64,000 nucleotides of DNA from Kitasatospora xanthocidica (GTDB lineage Bacteria; Actinomycetota; Actinomycetes; Streptomycetales; Streptomycetaceae). Where the stretch lies: NCBI RefSeq assembly GCF_014656195.1, contig NZ_BNBY01000002.1, positions 496,426 through 560,425 of the forward strand, given 5' to 3'. Numbering within the stretch: the first letter of the stretch is position 1; each line of letters opens with the position of its first letter. The notes beneath the pieces are model-generated. The model was not told the DNA's origin. It ran no database searches and worked only from the letters and a program-made list of their open reading frames with translations. Made by a program: the position numbers and the translations under genes. This document shows positions 1 through 7,293 of this stretch, in pieces.

Positions 1-621
1 ACCACCGGGCTGGTGCTCGACCGCCCGTCCTTCCTGGCCGGCGACCGCGCGTTCTACCTCGCCGAACTCCTCCTCCTCGGTCTCGGCCTGCTCACCGTCC
101 GGGCCCTGCACCGGGGCCGCCTCGGCCGCGCCCTGACCGCCATGCGGGACCACGAGCCGGGCGCGGTCGCGGCGGGCGTGGACGTCCCCGGCCTCAAGCT
201 CCTCGCCTTCGTCGCGGGCGCGGCCCTGGCCGCTCTCGGCGGCGGACTGATCGGCCTCGCCGGACGCGCCTTCGACCCCGCCGCCTTCGATCCGGTGCGC
301 GGCCTGCTCTGGTTCGCGGCCGTCGTCGTGGCCGGCGCCGACAGCGCCCTCGCCGCCGTCCTGGCCGCCGCCCTCCTCATCGGCCTCGACGCCGGCACCG
401 TCGCCGGGGTCTCCGCCGTGGCCGTCGGCGCCCTGGCCGCCGCCATCGGCCGCCTCCCCGGCGGTCTCGCGGCCCTGCCCGTCCCCCGCCGCCGGCCTCC
501 CCCGGCGCTCCCGGCGCTCCCGCCGTCCCGCCTCAGCCCGACGGGGCGGCGGGTCCGGGCGGCGATCGCGACGAGGCAGGCGGGGCGGGTACGGAAGACC
601 GGGGAGGACGGGGCCTCATGA
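1..621 (+). CDS. livM: Branched-chain amino acid ABC transporter permease, LivM-type (3' part)
   Basis: The reading frame is open from the first base, so the N-terminal part lies outside the window; 206 codons are visible. What remains is the C-terminal part of an inner-membrane permease: several Leu/Ala/Gly/Val-rich membrane segments (for example around codons 17-35, 62-83 and 98-140) separated by short Arg-containing loops, followed by a Pro/Arg-rich cytoplasmic tail. The call rests mainly on two BCAA-type ABC ATPase genes directly downstream on the same strand. Family role: channel subunit importing leucine, isoleucine or valine with LivH. The stop TGA (619-621) lies inside the first copy of the CATGAG inverted repeat, which continues as an array to the next gene. 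Substrate is inferred from family and context. Confidence 0.8.
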   Translation, partial: TTGLVLDRPSFLAGDRAFYLAELLLLGLGLLTVRALHRGRLGRALTAMRDHEPGAVAAGVDVPGLKLLAFVAGAALAALGGGLIGLAGRAFDPAAFDPVRGLLWFAAVVVAGADSALAAVLAAALLIGLDAGTVAGVSAVAVGALAAAIGRLPGGLAALPVPRRRPPPALPALPPSRLSPTGRRVRAAIATRQAGRVRKTGEDGAS

Positions 622-734
622 GCAACTCTCATGGGGGATGCCATGAGCAACTCTCATGGGGCGCGGCCATGAGCAAGTCTCATGGGGCATGCCATGAGCG
701 ACTCTCATCGGGCGCGCCATGAACAACTCTCATG
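617..734. repeat. Array of five 17-bp inverted repeats (CATGAG-N5-CTCATG) between livM and livG
   Basis: Five units start at 617, 642, 668, 693 and 718, a period of 25-26 bp. Units 1-3 have perfect 6-bp arms around a 5-base centre (CAACT or CAAGT); unit 4 ends CTCATC and unit 5 begins CATGAA. The first unit contains the livM stop codon and the last contains the livG start codon, so the array is the whole intercistronic region. The same unit recurs at 27181-27353, 27627-27643, 29117-29133, 44718-44734 and 46792-46808. The unit could be a protein-binding dyad, or a 6-bp RNA stem with a 5-nt loop. I do not recognise it as a named element. Confidence 0.9.
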
Positions 735-1489
735 ACCGTCCCGCCGCCCGGCTGACCGCACGGGGCGTCGTGCGGCGCTACGGCGGGATCGAGGCGGTGG
801 GCGGGGTCGACCTGGTGGCGCGGCCGGGGCGGATCACCGCGCTGGTCGGACCGAACGGGGCGGGCAAGAGCACCCTGTTCGACTGCCTCGCCGGAACGGT
901 CCGCCCGGACGCCGGACGGGTGCTGCTGGGCGGGCGGGACGTCACCGGGCTGCCTGCGCACCGGCGGGTGCGGCTCGGGTTGGCGCGCACGTTCCAGCAG
1001 ATCGCCGTCTTCCCCACCCTCTCGGTGGCCGACAACGTCCGGGTCGGCGCCGAGCAGCGGACCGGGCGGGCTGGGCGGACCGGCCCGGCCGGCCGGGCCG
1101 AGGCCCGGGACGTGGCGGAGCGGACCGTCGAGGCGCTGCGGCTGTTCGGGCTGCAGGGCCTTGCCGCCGAGCCGGCCGGGGCGCAGCCGACCGGCGTGCT
1201 GCGGCTGGTGGAGCTGGCCCGGGCGTTGGCGGGCGGGCCCCGGGTACTGCTGCTGGACGAGCCGGCCGCCGGTCTCGACGCCGCCCAGACGGCCCGGCTG
1301 GTGTCGGTGCTGCGGGGCCTCGCCGAGCGCGGGATGGCGCTGCTGCTGGTGGAGCACGACGCCGAGCTGGTCGCGGAACTCGCCGACACCGTCTACGCCA
1401 TGGCCGCCGGCCGGATGGTCGCGGCCGGCCCGACCGCGACCGTCCTCGCCGACCCCCGCGTCACCCGGGCCTGGGGGGCGGTGGGCTGA
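719..1489 (+). CDS. livG: Branched-chain amino acid ABC transporter ATP-binding protein, LivG-type
   Basis: A 256-aa cytoplasmic ATPase that would energise import of branched-chain amino acids. Visible motifs: Walker A GPNGAGKST (about residues 43-51), Q-loop TFQQ, Walker B LLLDEPAAGLD, and H-loop VEHD. The ABC signature, normally LSGGQ or LAYGQ in LivG, reads QPTGV just before LRLVELARAL, so only its glycine survives. The downstream LivF has the opposite lesion (altered Walker A, intact signature), so a LivG/LivF dimer would have one canonical and one degenerate nucleotide site. The ATG at 719 lies inside the last repeat unit and has no clear ribosome-binding site, which suggests coupling or an unusual initiation context. 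The end overlaps the livF start. Confidence 0.88.
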   Translation: MNNSHDRPAARLTARGVVRRYGGIEAVGGVDLVARPGRITALVGPNGAGKSTLFDCLAGTVRPDAGRVLLGGRDVTGLPAHRRVRLGLARTFQQIAVFPTLSVADNVRVGAEQRTGRAGRTGPAGRAEARDVAERTVEALRLFGLQGLAAEPAGAQPTGVLRLVELARALAGGPRVLLLDEPAAGLDAAQTARLVSVLRGLAERGMALLLVEHDAELVAELADTVYAMAAGRMVAAGPTATVLADPRVTRAWGAVG

Positions 1490-2160
1490 TGCCGGTCGAG
1501 GCCGCTCTCCGCTCCGCCCGGGTCCGGTACGGCCCGCTGGAGGCCCTGCACGGTGTCGACCTCGCCTTCCCGTCCGCCGCCGTCACCGTCCTGCTCGGCC
1601 GCAACGGCGCCGGGCGGACGAGCGCCCTGCACGCCCTGGCCGGGGTCGTCCCGCTGTCGGGCGGGCAGGCGCTCTGGCGGGGCCGGGACCTCGGCGGGCT
1701 GTCGGTGCACCAGCGGGTCCGCCGGGGGCTGGCCCTCGTCCCGGCCGAGCGCGGGGTGTTCGGGTCACTGACCGTCGCCGAGAACCTGGGCCTCGGTGGT
1801 CCGGGCCACGACGAAGTGATCGAGCTCTTCCCGGAGTTGGCCCCCCTGCTGCCCCGCCGGGCCGGAACCCTCTCCGGCGGCCAGCAGCAACTGGTCGCCG
1901 TCGGACGGGCCTTGGCGGCGTGCCCGGCCCTCCTCCTGCTCGACGAACCCGAGCGGGGCCTGGCCCCCGCCGTCGCCGCCAGGCTCCACGCCCACCTGCT
2001 GGCCGCAGCCACCGACGGCCGTACGGTCGTCCTGGCCGCGCAGTCGCTGCCGCGCACCCTCGCCGGGGCGGCGGTCGTCCACGTGCTGCACCGCGGCGAG
2101 GTGGCCTTCTCCGGCGAACCCGGGGAGCCCCTGCCGAAACGTTTCGCCACCCCCCGGTGA
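1489..2160 (+). CDS. livF: Branched-chain amino acid ABC transporter ATP-binding protein, LivF-type
   Basis: A 223-aa ABC ATPase whose ATG overlaps the livG TGA (TGATG), so it is translationally coupled. The signature LSGGQQQ and Walker B LLLLDEPERGLAP are intact. The Walker A region reads GRNGAGRTS: the invariant lysine is arginine, from codon CGG at 1615-1617. The H-loop position is Gln, which is normal for LivF. In known heterodimeric ABC systems the Walker A of one subunit faces the signature of the other, so this lesion pairs with LivG's lost signature. Last gene of the operon; the next gene is on the opposite strand. Import of Leu/Ile/Val is inferred from family. Confidence 0.87.
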   Translation: MPVEAALRSARVRYGPLEALHGVDLAFPSAAVTVLLGRNGAGRTSALHALAGVVPLSGGQALWRGRDLGGLSVHQRVRRGLALVPAERGVFGSLTVAENLGLGGPGHDEVIELFPELAPLLPRRAGTLSGGQQQLVAVGRALAACPALLLLDEPERGLAPAVAARLHAHLLAAATDGRTVVLAAQSLPRTLAGAAVVHVLHRGEVAFSGEPGEPLPKRFATPR

Positions 2161-2269
2161 CCGGCCCCTCCCACCCCCGGCGCGAGGCCGCGCCGAGCCG
2201 GGGGCCCGGCCGACGCCCCGGAGAGCGCGCGGGCCGAAGGGCCCACGCCCCGGAGAGCGGGCGGGCCCG

Positions 2270-3046
2270 CTACGGGCGGTAGACGTACGGCGTCGTGGTG
2301 CTCAGTCGGGCGAAGCCGAGGCGCTGGAGGATGGGGCGGCTGTCGTCGCTGGCGTCGACCTGGAGGTACTGGTAGCCGAGGTCGGCGGCGAGGCGGGCGC
2401 GGTGGGCGACGAGGGCGCGGTAGATGCCGCGGCCGCGCCAGTCGGGGGCGGTGCCGCCGCCCCAGAGGCCGGCGAAGCCGGTGCCGGGGTTGAGTTCCAT
2501 CCGGGCCGCGGAGACCGGGCGGTCGCCGGCGAGGGCGACGACCATGGAGAGGGTGTCGCTGCCGTGCCGGAGGTGGTCGAGCATCTGTTCGCGCAGGCCG
2601 GGGAGGTCACGGCCGAAGGCCTGGGTGTGTGCCTCCATCATCAGGTCGACCTCGGCCGGGTCGGTCACCGGGTGCAGCCGGACGCCTTCGGGCAGGACGA
2701 CCTCGGTGGGCAGGTCGGCGATCCGGGCGATCATCAGCGCCTCGTCCGGTTCGGGGGTGAACCCGGCCGCGCGCAGCCGGTCCCCGAGGTCGGCGGGGCG
2801 GTCGTGGGAGTAGGTCTTCCACTCGAACTCCAGGCCCAGGCCGGTGAAGTGGCGCACCTGCGCGGCGATCGCCGCGTCCGCCCCGGCCTCGTCCAGGCCG
2901 GACCACACCACGCCGTTCCAGCCGGTCGCCCCGCCCACCTGCCGCACCACCGCGCCGTCGCGCTCGACGTCGGCCGCGGGGCCGTCGGGCCGTGCGCCGC
3001 GCCGGACCCGGTCGTCGAACAGGGCGAGTACCTCGTCATGATCCAT
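2270..3046 (-). CDS. GNAT-family N-acetyltransferase
   Basis: A 258-aa protein with a GCN5-related acetyltransferase fold in its C-terminal half: a beta-strand with GFAGLWGGGTAPDWRGRG, where the WRGRGIY stretch matches the acetyl-CoA pyrophosphate-binding Q/RxxGxG/A loop, then an ALVAHRARLAADLGYQYLQVDAS strand-helix segment typical of the family. The N-terminal half (about 1-120) resembles a second, degenerate GNAT repeat, as in tandem GNAT proteins. The ATG at 3046 is chosen because GGAG lies 8 nt upstream and because an upstream extension would run into the MerR gene. Acyl acceptor unknown. It lies 4 bp downstream of the MerR gene on the same strand and may be co-transcribed with it. Confidence 0.8.
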   Translation of the reverse strand: MDHDEVLALFDDRVRRGARPDGPAADVERDGAVVRQVGGATGWNGVVWSGLDEAGADAAIAAQVRHFTGLGLEFEWKTYSHDRPADLGDRLRAAGFTPEPDEALMIARIADLPTEVVLPEGVRLHPVTDPAEVDLMMEAHTQAFGRDLPGLREQMLDHLRHGSDTLSMVVALAGDRPVSAARMELNPGTGFAGLWGGGTAPDWRGRGIYRALVAHRARLAADLGYQYLQVDASDDSRPILQRLGFARLSTTTPYVYRP

Positions 3047-3050
3047 CCGC

Positions 3051-3557
3051 TCACTCCAGCACGGCCCGGGAACGGGCGCCACCGAGTTTCCGCCCGGCCG
3101 GCTCCGCACGGACGGCCGGCCCGGCGGAGGAGCGTGCGGACGGCCCGGCGGAGGAGCGTGCGGACGGCCCGGCCGGCTCCCGGCCCGCCAGGATCACCGA
3201 GCTCGGCGCCTCCGCCCCCATGATGGCGTCCAACAGCGCCCGGGCGGCCGCGAGTTCGTCCATCTGCCGGGTGATCCGGGCGCGTTCCGCCGCCAGGCCC
3301 GCGAGCAGTTCCGGGCAGGTCGGGCCGGGCCCGCGGCTTCCGGGCGGCGGCAGACCCGGGAGGATCTCGGCGATCACGGCACTGTTGAGGCCGGCCGCGA
3401 GGAGGGTGCGGATGCCGTGGACGGCGGCCACGTCCGGCTCGCCGTACTCGCGGTAGCCGCTGGGGCGGCGCTCGGGGGTGAGCAGGCCCTGCTCCTCGTA
3501 GTAGCGCAGGGCGCGCGGCGTGGCCCCGGTTCGCCGGGCGAGTTCTCCGATCCGCAT
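3051..3557 (-). CDS. MerR-family transcriptional regulator
   Basis: A 168-aa regulator. Residues 1-70 form a MerR winged helix-turn-helix: MRIGELARRTGATPRALRYY, then a wing with GYREYGEPD. A coiled-coil-like helix with Arg/Leu periodicity follows (about 85-125). No Cys-based metal site is visible, so a small-molecule or redox effector is more likely than metal. The C-terminal tail contains a direct repeat (AGPSARSS twice). The ATG at 3557 has GAGG 8 nt upstream. It is divergent from the NADP-dependent reductase at 3628, and the shared region has a promoter with a 20-bp spacer, the hallmark of MerR-controlled promoters, so the reductase is the probable target. Confidence 0.87.
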   Translation of the reverse strand: MRIGELARRTGATPRALRYYEEQGLLTPERRPSGYREYGEPDVAAVHGIRTLLAAGLNSAVIAEILPGLPPPGSRGPGPTCPELLAGLAAERARITRQMDELAAARALLDAIMGAEAPSSVILAGREPAGPSARSSAGPSARSSAGPAVRAEPAGRKLGGARSRAVLE

Positions 3558-3588
3558 CGCGGGCACCTCGTTCGGTCGGCCGTCCGCC

Positions 3589-3620
3589 TTGACTCTGCCG
3601 TCGGCGTGAAGGTCTAGCGT
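3589..3620 (+). promoter_or_regulatory. MerR-type promoter driving the leaderless reductase gene
   Basis: The -35 hexamer TTGACT (3589-3594) and -10 hexamer TAGCGT (3615-3620) are separated by 20 bp, longer than the usual 17-18 bp and characteristic of promoters that MerR-family proteins untwist. The GTG start of the next gene at 3628 lies 7 bp past the -10, so its message would be leaderless. The spacer contains imperfectly inverted GCCG/CGGC elements. Inference from sequence only. Confidence 0.6.
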
Positions 3621-3627
3621 AACCGCC

Positions 3628-4524
3628 GTGCCGAACGAACGGTCTTCCTCAACCCCCTCCCCCCGCACCGCCGTTGCCGTACTCGGCCTGGGCCCGATGG
3701 GCCGGGCCCTGGTCCGGGCGCTGCGCGCGGCGGACCATCCGACCACCGTCTGGAACCGCACGCCGGGCCGGGACGCCGAACCGCTCGCCCTCGGCGCGCG
3801 ACCGGCCGCCACCGCCGCCGGAGCGGTGGCGGACGCCCCGCTGGTCCTGCTCTGCGTCCGCGACCGGACGGCCGCCCGGGCCGTCCTGGACGCCGCCGGG
3901 GAGGCGCTGCGCGGCCGGACGGTCGTCAACGCCACCTCGATCACGCCCGAGGACGCCCGGGCCGACGCCGTCGAGGCCGGGGCCCGCGGCTACCGCATCC
4001 TCGACGCGGCGATCCTCACCCCCACCCCGACCATCGGCGGCCCCGGCGGCACCGTCCTGGTCAGCGGCGACGCCGCGGCCTTCGCCGAGCACGAGCACAC
4101 CCTCCGGGCCCTGGGCACCGTCCGCCACGTGGGCACCGACCCGGGACGGGCGGCGGCCTTCGACGCGGCCCTGCTCGACCTGTTCTGGACCACCGTGCAC
4201 GGCTGGGTCCACGCCCTGGCCCTGGCCCGCGCCGAGGGCATCTCCGGGGCCGAACTCGCCCCGTACGCCCAGGGCCTGCCCCGCATCCTGCCGCCGCTGA
4301 TCGACGACTTCGCCCGGCGTGCGGACGAGCACCGGCACCCGGGCGACCACAGCACCCTGGCCTCCGCCGCGGCCGGACTGGCCCATGTCGCGCACACCGC
4401 CCGGTCCCGCGGCCTGGACACCTCCGTCCTGGACGCCGCACTCGCCCTCACCCGCCGGGCGGTCGACGCGGGGCACGGACCGGACGGGGTGTCCGCCCTG
4501 GTGGAACGGCTCTCCGTCCGGTGA
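3628..4524 (+). CDS. NAD(P)-dependent reductase, imine reductase / 3-hydroxyisobutyrate dehydrogenase-like
   Basis: A 298-aa two-domain oxidoreductase. Residues 17-40 form a Rossmann nucleotide-binding motif VLGLGPMGRALVRAL; the following strand ends in WNRTPGR, where Asn-Arg-Thr after the second strand favours NADPH, as in imine reductases. A beta-HAD-like N-terminal domain reaches about residue 160, then an all-helical dimerisation domain containing LLDLFWTTVHGWVHALALA. The usual catalytic Lys of hydroxyisobutyrate dehydrogenases is not evident, which points to the imine-reductase branch. The GTG start is leaderless behind the MerR-type promoter. Substrate unknown. It converges on the exonuclease gene, with a hairpin between them. 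Confidence 0.75.
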   Translation: MPNERSSSTPSPRTAVAVLGLGPMGRALVRALRAADHPTTVWNRTPGRDAEPLALGARPAATAAGAVADAPLVLLCVRDRTAARAVLDAAGEALRGRTVVNATSITPEDARADAVEAGARGYRILDAAILTPTPTIGGPGGTVLVSGDAAAFAEHEHTLRALGTVRHVGTDPGRAAAFDAALLDLFWTTVHGWVHALALARAEGISGAELAPYAQGLPRILPPLIDDFARRADEHRHPGDHSTLASAAAGLAHVAHTARSRGLDTSVLDAALALTRRAVDAGHGPDGVSALVERLSVR

Positions 4525-4533
4525 CCGGCCTAC

Positions 4534-4558
4534 CGGGCCGGCCCGCCGAGCCGGCCCG
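4534..4558. terminator. Hairpin terminator between convergent genes
   Basis: CGGGCCGGC (4534-4542) pairs perfectly with GCCGGCCCG (4550-4558) across a 7-nt loop. It sits in the 60-bp gap between the convergent reductase and exonuclease genes and has no U-tract, as is usual in streptomycetes. Confidence 0.55.
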
Positions 4559-4584
4559 TCTCACCGGTACGTCCCACCGGCCCG

Positions 4585-5142
4585 TTACGGCCAGTCCCCG
4601 CGCGCGGCGAGGTCCAGGACCAGGGCGGCGATGTTCCACGCGTCGTCGTCGCCCCGGTGGTGCCGGCCCTCCAGGGGCAGGCCGGCGACGGTCAGGGCCT
4701 GGGCCATGCCGGGACGTCGGCGCAGGCCGTAGGAGGCGGTGAAGACCACCTTCGCGTTGGTGTGGCGGTGGCCGAAGGGGTACTCCGCGCTGGTCTGCCG
4801 GCACTGGCGGGTGAACTGGTTGCGGTCGTAGTCGCCCCAGCTGGCCCACGGGAGCGAGCCGGCCCGGTGCGCGCCCGCCAGAGTCCGGCACGCCTCGGCG
4901 AAGGAGAGGCCGCCGTCCACCTCGGCCTGGGTCAGACCGGTCAGTTCGGTGCAGAACGGGCTCACCTCCGACCGGGCCGGGCGCACCAGCAGCCGGTGCT
5001 TGGCGAGGCGTTCACCCGCGCGCAGGTCGACGACGGTGAGCCCGATCTCGATGATCTCGCTCACCTGGCCGGGCGGCGGCTGCCCCTCCCAGCAGGTCGC
5101 TTCGACATCGACCACGTTCAGCAGGTGCGCGTTGACGTCCAT
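4585..5142 (-). CDS. DnaQ-like 3'-5' exonuclease (ribonuclease T / ExoX / KapD type)
   Basis: A 185-aa DEDD-family exonuclease. ExoI motif near the N terminus: VVDVEATCWEG (Asp and Glu metal ligands), followed by EIIEIGLTVVD. ExoII region: WASWGDYDRNQF, with the conserved Asp. ExoIII: HRGDDDAWNIAAL, with His five residues before Asp (DEDDh subclass). The length suits a single-domain exonuclease with no other module. Substrate (RNA or DNA ends) cannot be told; streptomycete homologues of this kind are usually annotated only as exonuclease. The ATG at 5142 is the first in-frame start before the conserved motif. No operon partner is visible. Confidence 0.85.
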   Translation of the reverse strand: MDVNAHLLNVVDVEATCWEGQPPPGQVSEIIEIGLTVVDLRAGERLAKHRLLVRPARSEVSPFCTELTGLTQAEVDGGLSFAEACRTLAGAHRAGSLPWASWGDYDRNQFTRQCRQTSAEYPFGHRHTNAKVVFTASYGLRRRPGMAQALTVAGLPLEGRHHRGDDDAWNIAALVLDLAARGDWP

Positions 5143-5213
5143 GGCGAGCGAGCGTAGGAGCGGCACCCGCCGCCGGTCACCCGGTTTTCGCCGGGCGACC
5201 GGTCGGCGCGCCC

Positions 5214-6005
5214 CTACTGCGCCAAGTACCCGCCGTCGACCGGCAGTACGGTGCCGGTGATGAAGGAGGCCTCGTCGGAGGCCAGGAACAGGACCGCGGC
5301 GGCGACCTCGGCCGGCGCGCCGAGGCGGCCCATCGGGTGGAGCTTCTCGATGGCCGCGAGGTATTCGGGGCCACCGGGTTCGTCGCGCAGCCGGGCGACG
5401 CGTTCGGTGGTGATGGTGCCGGGCGCGACCGCGTTGACCCGGATGCCCCGGTCGGCCCACTCGACGGCGAGGTGCTTGGTGAGGCCGGAGGCGACGAACT
5501 TGGCCGGCCCGTACACCGCCTGGCCGCGCTGGCCGGCCTCGCCGGAGATCGAGGAGAGGCAGACGATGGCGCCGCCGGGCCGCTCCTGGGCGGTCATCGC
5601 CCGGATCGCGTACTTGCAGGTGAGGAACATGCCGCGGCCGTCCACGGCCATCACGCGGTCCCAGTCCTCGGCGGTGGCCTCGGTGATCTCCATCAGCGGG
5701 ATCACCCCGGCGTTGGCGACCAGGACGTCCAGCCGGCCGTGCCGCTCCACGGCCGCCTCGATCATCCGACGGGCGTCCTCGTCGCGGGCCACGTCACCGA
5801 CCACCGTGCTGACAGCGCCCGGGAGTTCACCGGCCAGCCGGTCCAGCCCGGCCGCGTCCACATCGGCGGCCACCACCGACGCGCCCTCCCGGACGAACCG
5901 CTCGGCGACGGCCCGCCCGATGCCGCTCGCCGCACCCGTCACCACGCAGGAGCGACCGGCCAGCCGGCCGCCCGCGCGACTCCCCGCCGCGTCCACCGTC
6001 ACCAT
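5214..6005 (-). CDS. Short-chain dehydrogenase/reductase (classical SDR)
   Basis: A 263-aa classical SDR. Motifs in order: TGAASGIG cofactor loop (about residues 21-28), DVDAAGL after the second strand (acidic, so NAD-preferring), NAGVIPLMEI, catalytic Ser in CLSSISG, and YGPAK giving the Tyr-x3-Lys pair. The C terminus DGGYLAQ fits the family. It probably oxidises or reduces a small alcohol or ketone; substrate unknown. The ATG at 6005 begins MVTVD shortly before the first strand. Upstream and downstream neighbours on this strand are separated by about 70 and 210 bp, so it may be monocistronic. Confidence 0.88.
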   Translation of the reverse strand: MVTVDAAGSRAGGRLAGRSCVVTGAASGIGRAVAERFVREGASVVAADVDAAGLDRLAGELPGAVSTVVGDVARDEDARRMIEAAVERHGRLDVLVANAGVIPLMEITEATAEDWDRVMAVDGRGMFLTCKYAIRAMTAQERPGGAIVCLSSISGEAGQRGQAVYGPAKFVASGLTKHLAVEWADRGIRVNAVAPGTITTERVARLRDEPGGPEYLAAIEKLHPMGRLGAPAEVAAAVLFLASDEASFITGTVLPVDGGYLAQ

Positions 6006-6215
6006 GGACGCGACTCTACCCACCGGACGGCCCGGACACCGGGGTTCCACCGGCCACCCGCGCTCGGCGTGTCGAAGGACGGCTGGCACCCCGGATACGC
6101 CGGAGGGAGATCACAACAGCCTTGCCGCGGAGAGGTGTTGAGGGCTGCTACCGAAAGAACCTCCGCCGCCCGGCCCGGGACGGACCCAGGCGGCGGAGCG
6201 CCGGCCGTCAGACCG

Positions 6216-7145
6216 TCAGACCGTCAGGACGATCTTGCCCCGGAGGTGCCCGAGCTCGCTGATCCGCTGCGCCTCGGCCGCCTCCGCCAGCGGGAACACC
6301 CGGTGCAGCGGCAGCCGCAGGGTGCCGGCCTCGTGCAGGGCGATCGCGGCGGCGTAGGCGTTCTGGTGGTGGAACTCGACGCCGTCGGAGCCGCCGGTGA
6401 CGCGGATGCCGTACTTCTGCGCGCCCTCGAAGTCGGCGATGGTCAGGACCCGGCCCGTACTGCCCGTCAGCTCGACGGACAGCGGCAGCACATCGCCCTT
6501 CCCGGCCGCGTCCAAGGCCCGGTCCACCCCGCCCGGGGCGACGGCCCGCACCCGCTCGGCCAGGCCGTCGCCGTACGTCACGGGGATCGCGCCGAGCTCG
6601 CGCAGGTGGTCGTGGTTGGCCTCGCTCGCGGTGCCGATGACGGTGATCCCGCGGGCCCGGGCGAACTGCAGCAGCACCGTGCCGACCCCGCCCGCGGCGC
6701 CGTGGACCAGGAGGGTCTCGCCGGCCTGCGCGCCCAGCAGCGCCAGCGACCGTTCGGCGGTCTCGGCCGCGACCGGGATCGCCGCGGCCTCCGCCCAGCC
6801 CAGCGAGGCCGGCTTGTGGGCGAGCATCGCGGCGGGCACCAGGGCGTGCTCGGCGTAGCCGCCGCCCATCACGGCGCCGAACACCTCGTCGCCGGGGGCG
6901 AAGCCGCTCACGCCCTCGCCGACCGCCTCCACCACACCGGCCAGCTCGTAGCCGGGCACGGCGGGGAAGGTGACCGGGAAGATCCCGGCCATCGCACCGC
7001 TGCGCACCTTGTGGTCCAGCGGGTTGACGCCCACGGCGCGGACCGCGACCCGCACCTGGCCGGGCCCGGGGGCGGGCAGCTCGATGTCGATCGGACGCAG
7101 CACGTCCGCGCTTCCGTACTCGTGGAAGGCGATCGCCTTGGTCAT
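6216..7145 (-). CDS. Zinc-binding-dehydrogenase-family NADPH:quinone oxidoreductase
   Basis: A 309-aa MDR-superfamily enzyme. The N-terminal GroES-like domain contains GVNPLDHKVRSG and PGYELAGVVEAVGEGV; the Rossmann domain contains the loop HGAAGGVGTVLLQFA (about 150-164). The structural and catalytic zinc ligands of alcohol dehydrogenases are missing, which is typical of the quinone-oxidoreductase (QOR) branch. Likely role: two-electron reduction of quinones or enones with NADPH. Stop TGA at 6216-6218. Divergent from the LuxR-type regulator at 7294, with a TTCGGAC/GTCCGAA inverted repeat between them, so it may be that regulator's target. Confidence 0.87.
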   Translation of the reverse strand: MTKAIAFHEYGSADVLRPIDIELPAPGPGQVRVAVRAVGVNPLDHKVRSGAMAGIFPVTFPAVPGYELAGVVEAVGEGVSGFAPGDEVFGAVMGGGYAEHALVPAAMLAHKPASLGWAEAAAIPVAAETAERSLALLGAQAGETLLVHGAAGGVGTVLLQFARARGITVIGTASEANHDHLRELGAIPVTYGDGLAERVRAVAPGGVDRALDAAGKGDVLPLSVELTGSTGRVLTIADFEGAQKYGIRVTGGSDGVEFHHQNAYAAAIALHEAGTLRLPLHRVFPLAEAAEAQRISELGHLRGKIVLTV

Positions 7146-7227
7146 GGAAGCTCCTTGGGGTTTCTGCGAGTTGGTCTGTCCGTCGGTTCCCATCCTGGAC
7201 CCGGTGCCAGGGTCGGGGACCAAGCCT

Positions 7228-7251
7228 TTCGGACGGTTCGACCTGTCCGAA
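7228..7251. promoter_or_regulatory. Operator-like inverted repeat between oxidoreductase and LuxR genes
   Basis: TTCGGAC (7228-7234) and GTCCGAA (7245-7251) form perfect inverted 7-bp arms around a 10-bp centre. It is placed about 45 bp before the regulator start and about 85 bp before the oxidoreductase start, suitable for controlling both. The binding protein is not known. Confidence 0.5.
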
Positions 7252-7293
7252 CGGCCAGGTGGGTCCGGTCGTGACCGGACTAGACTCGGCGCC

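Noticed and set aside
617..734. CRISPR array
   Set aside because: The 25-bp units have only about 8-bp spacers, with a palindromic core and no cas genes; the spacing is wrong for CRISPR.
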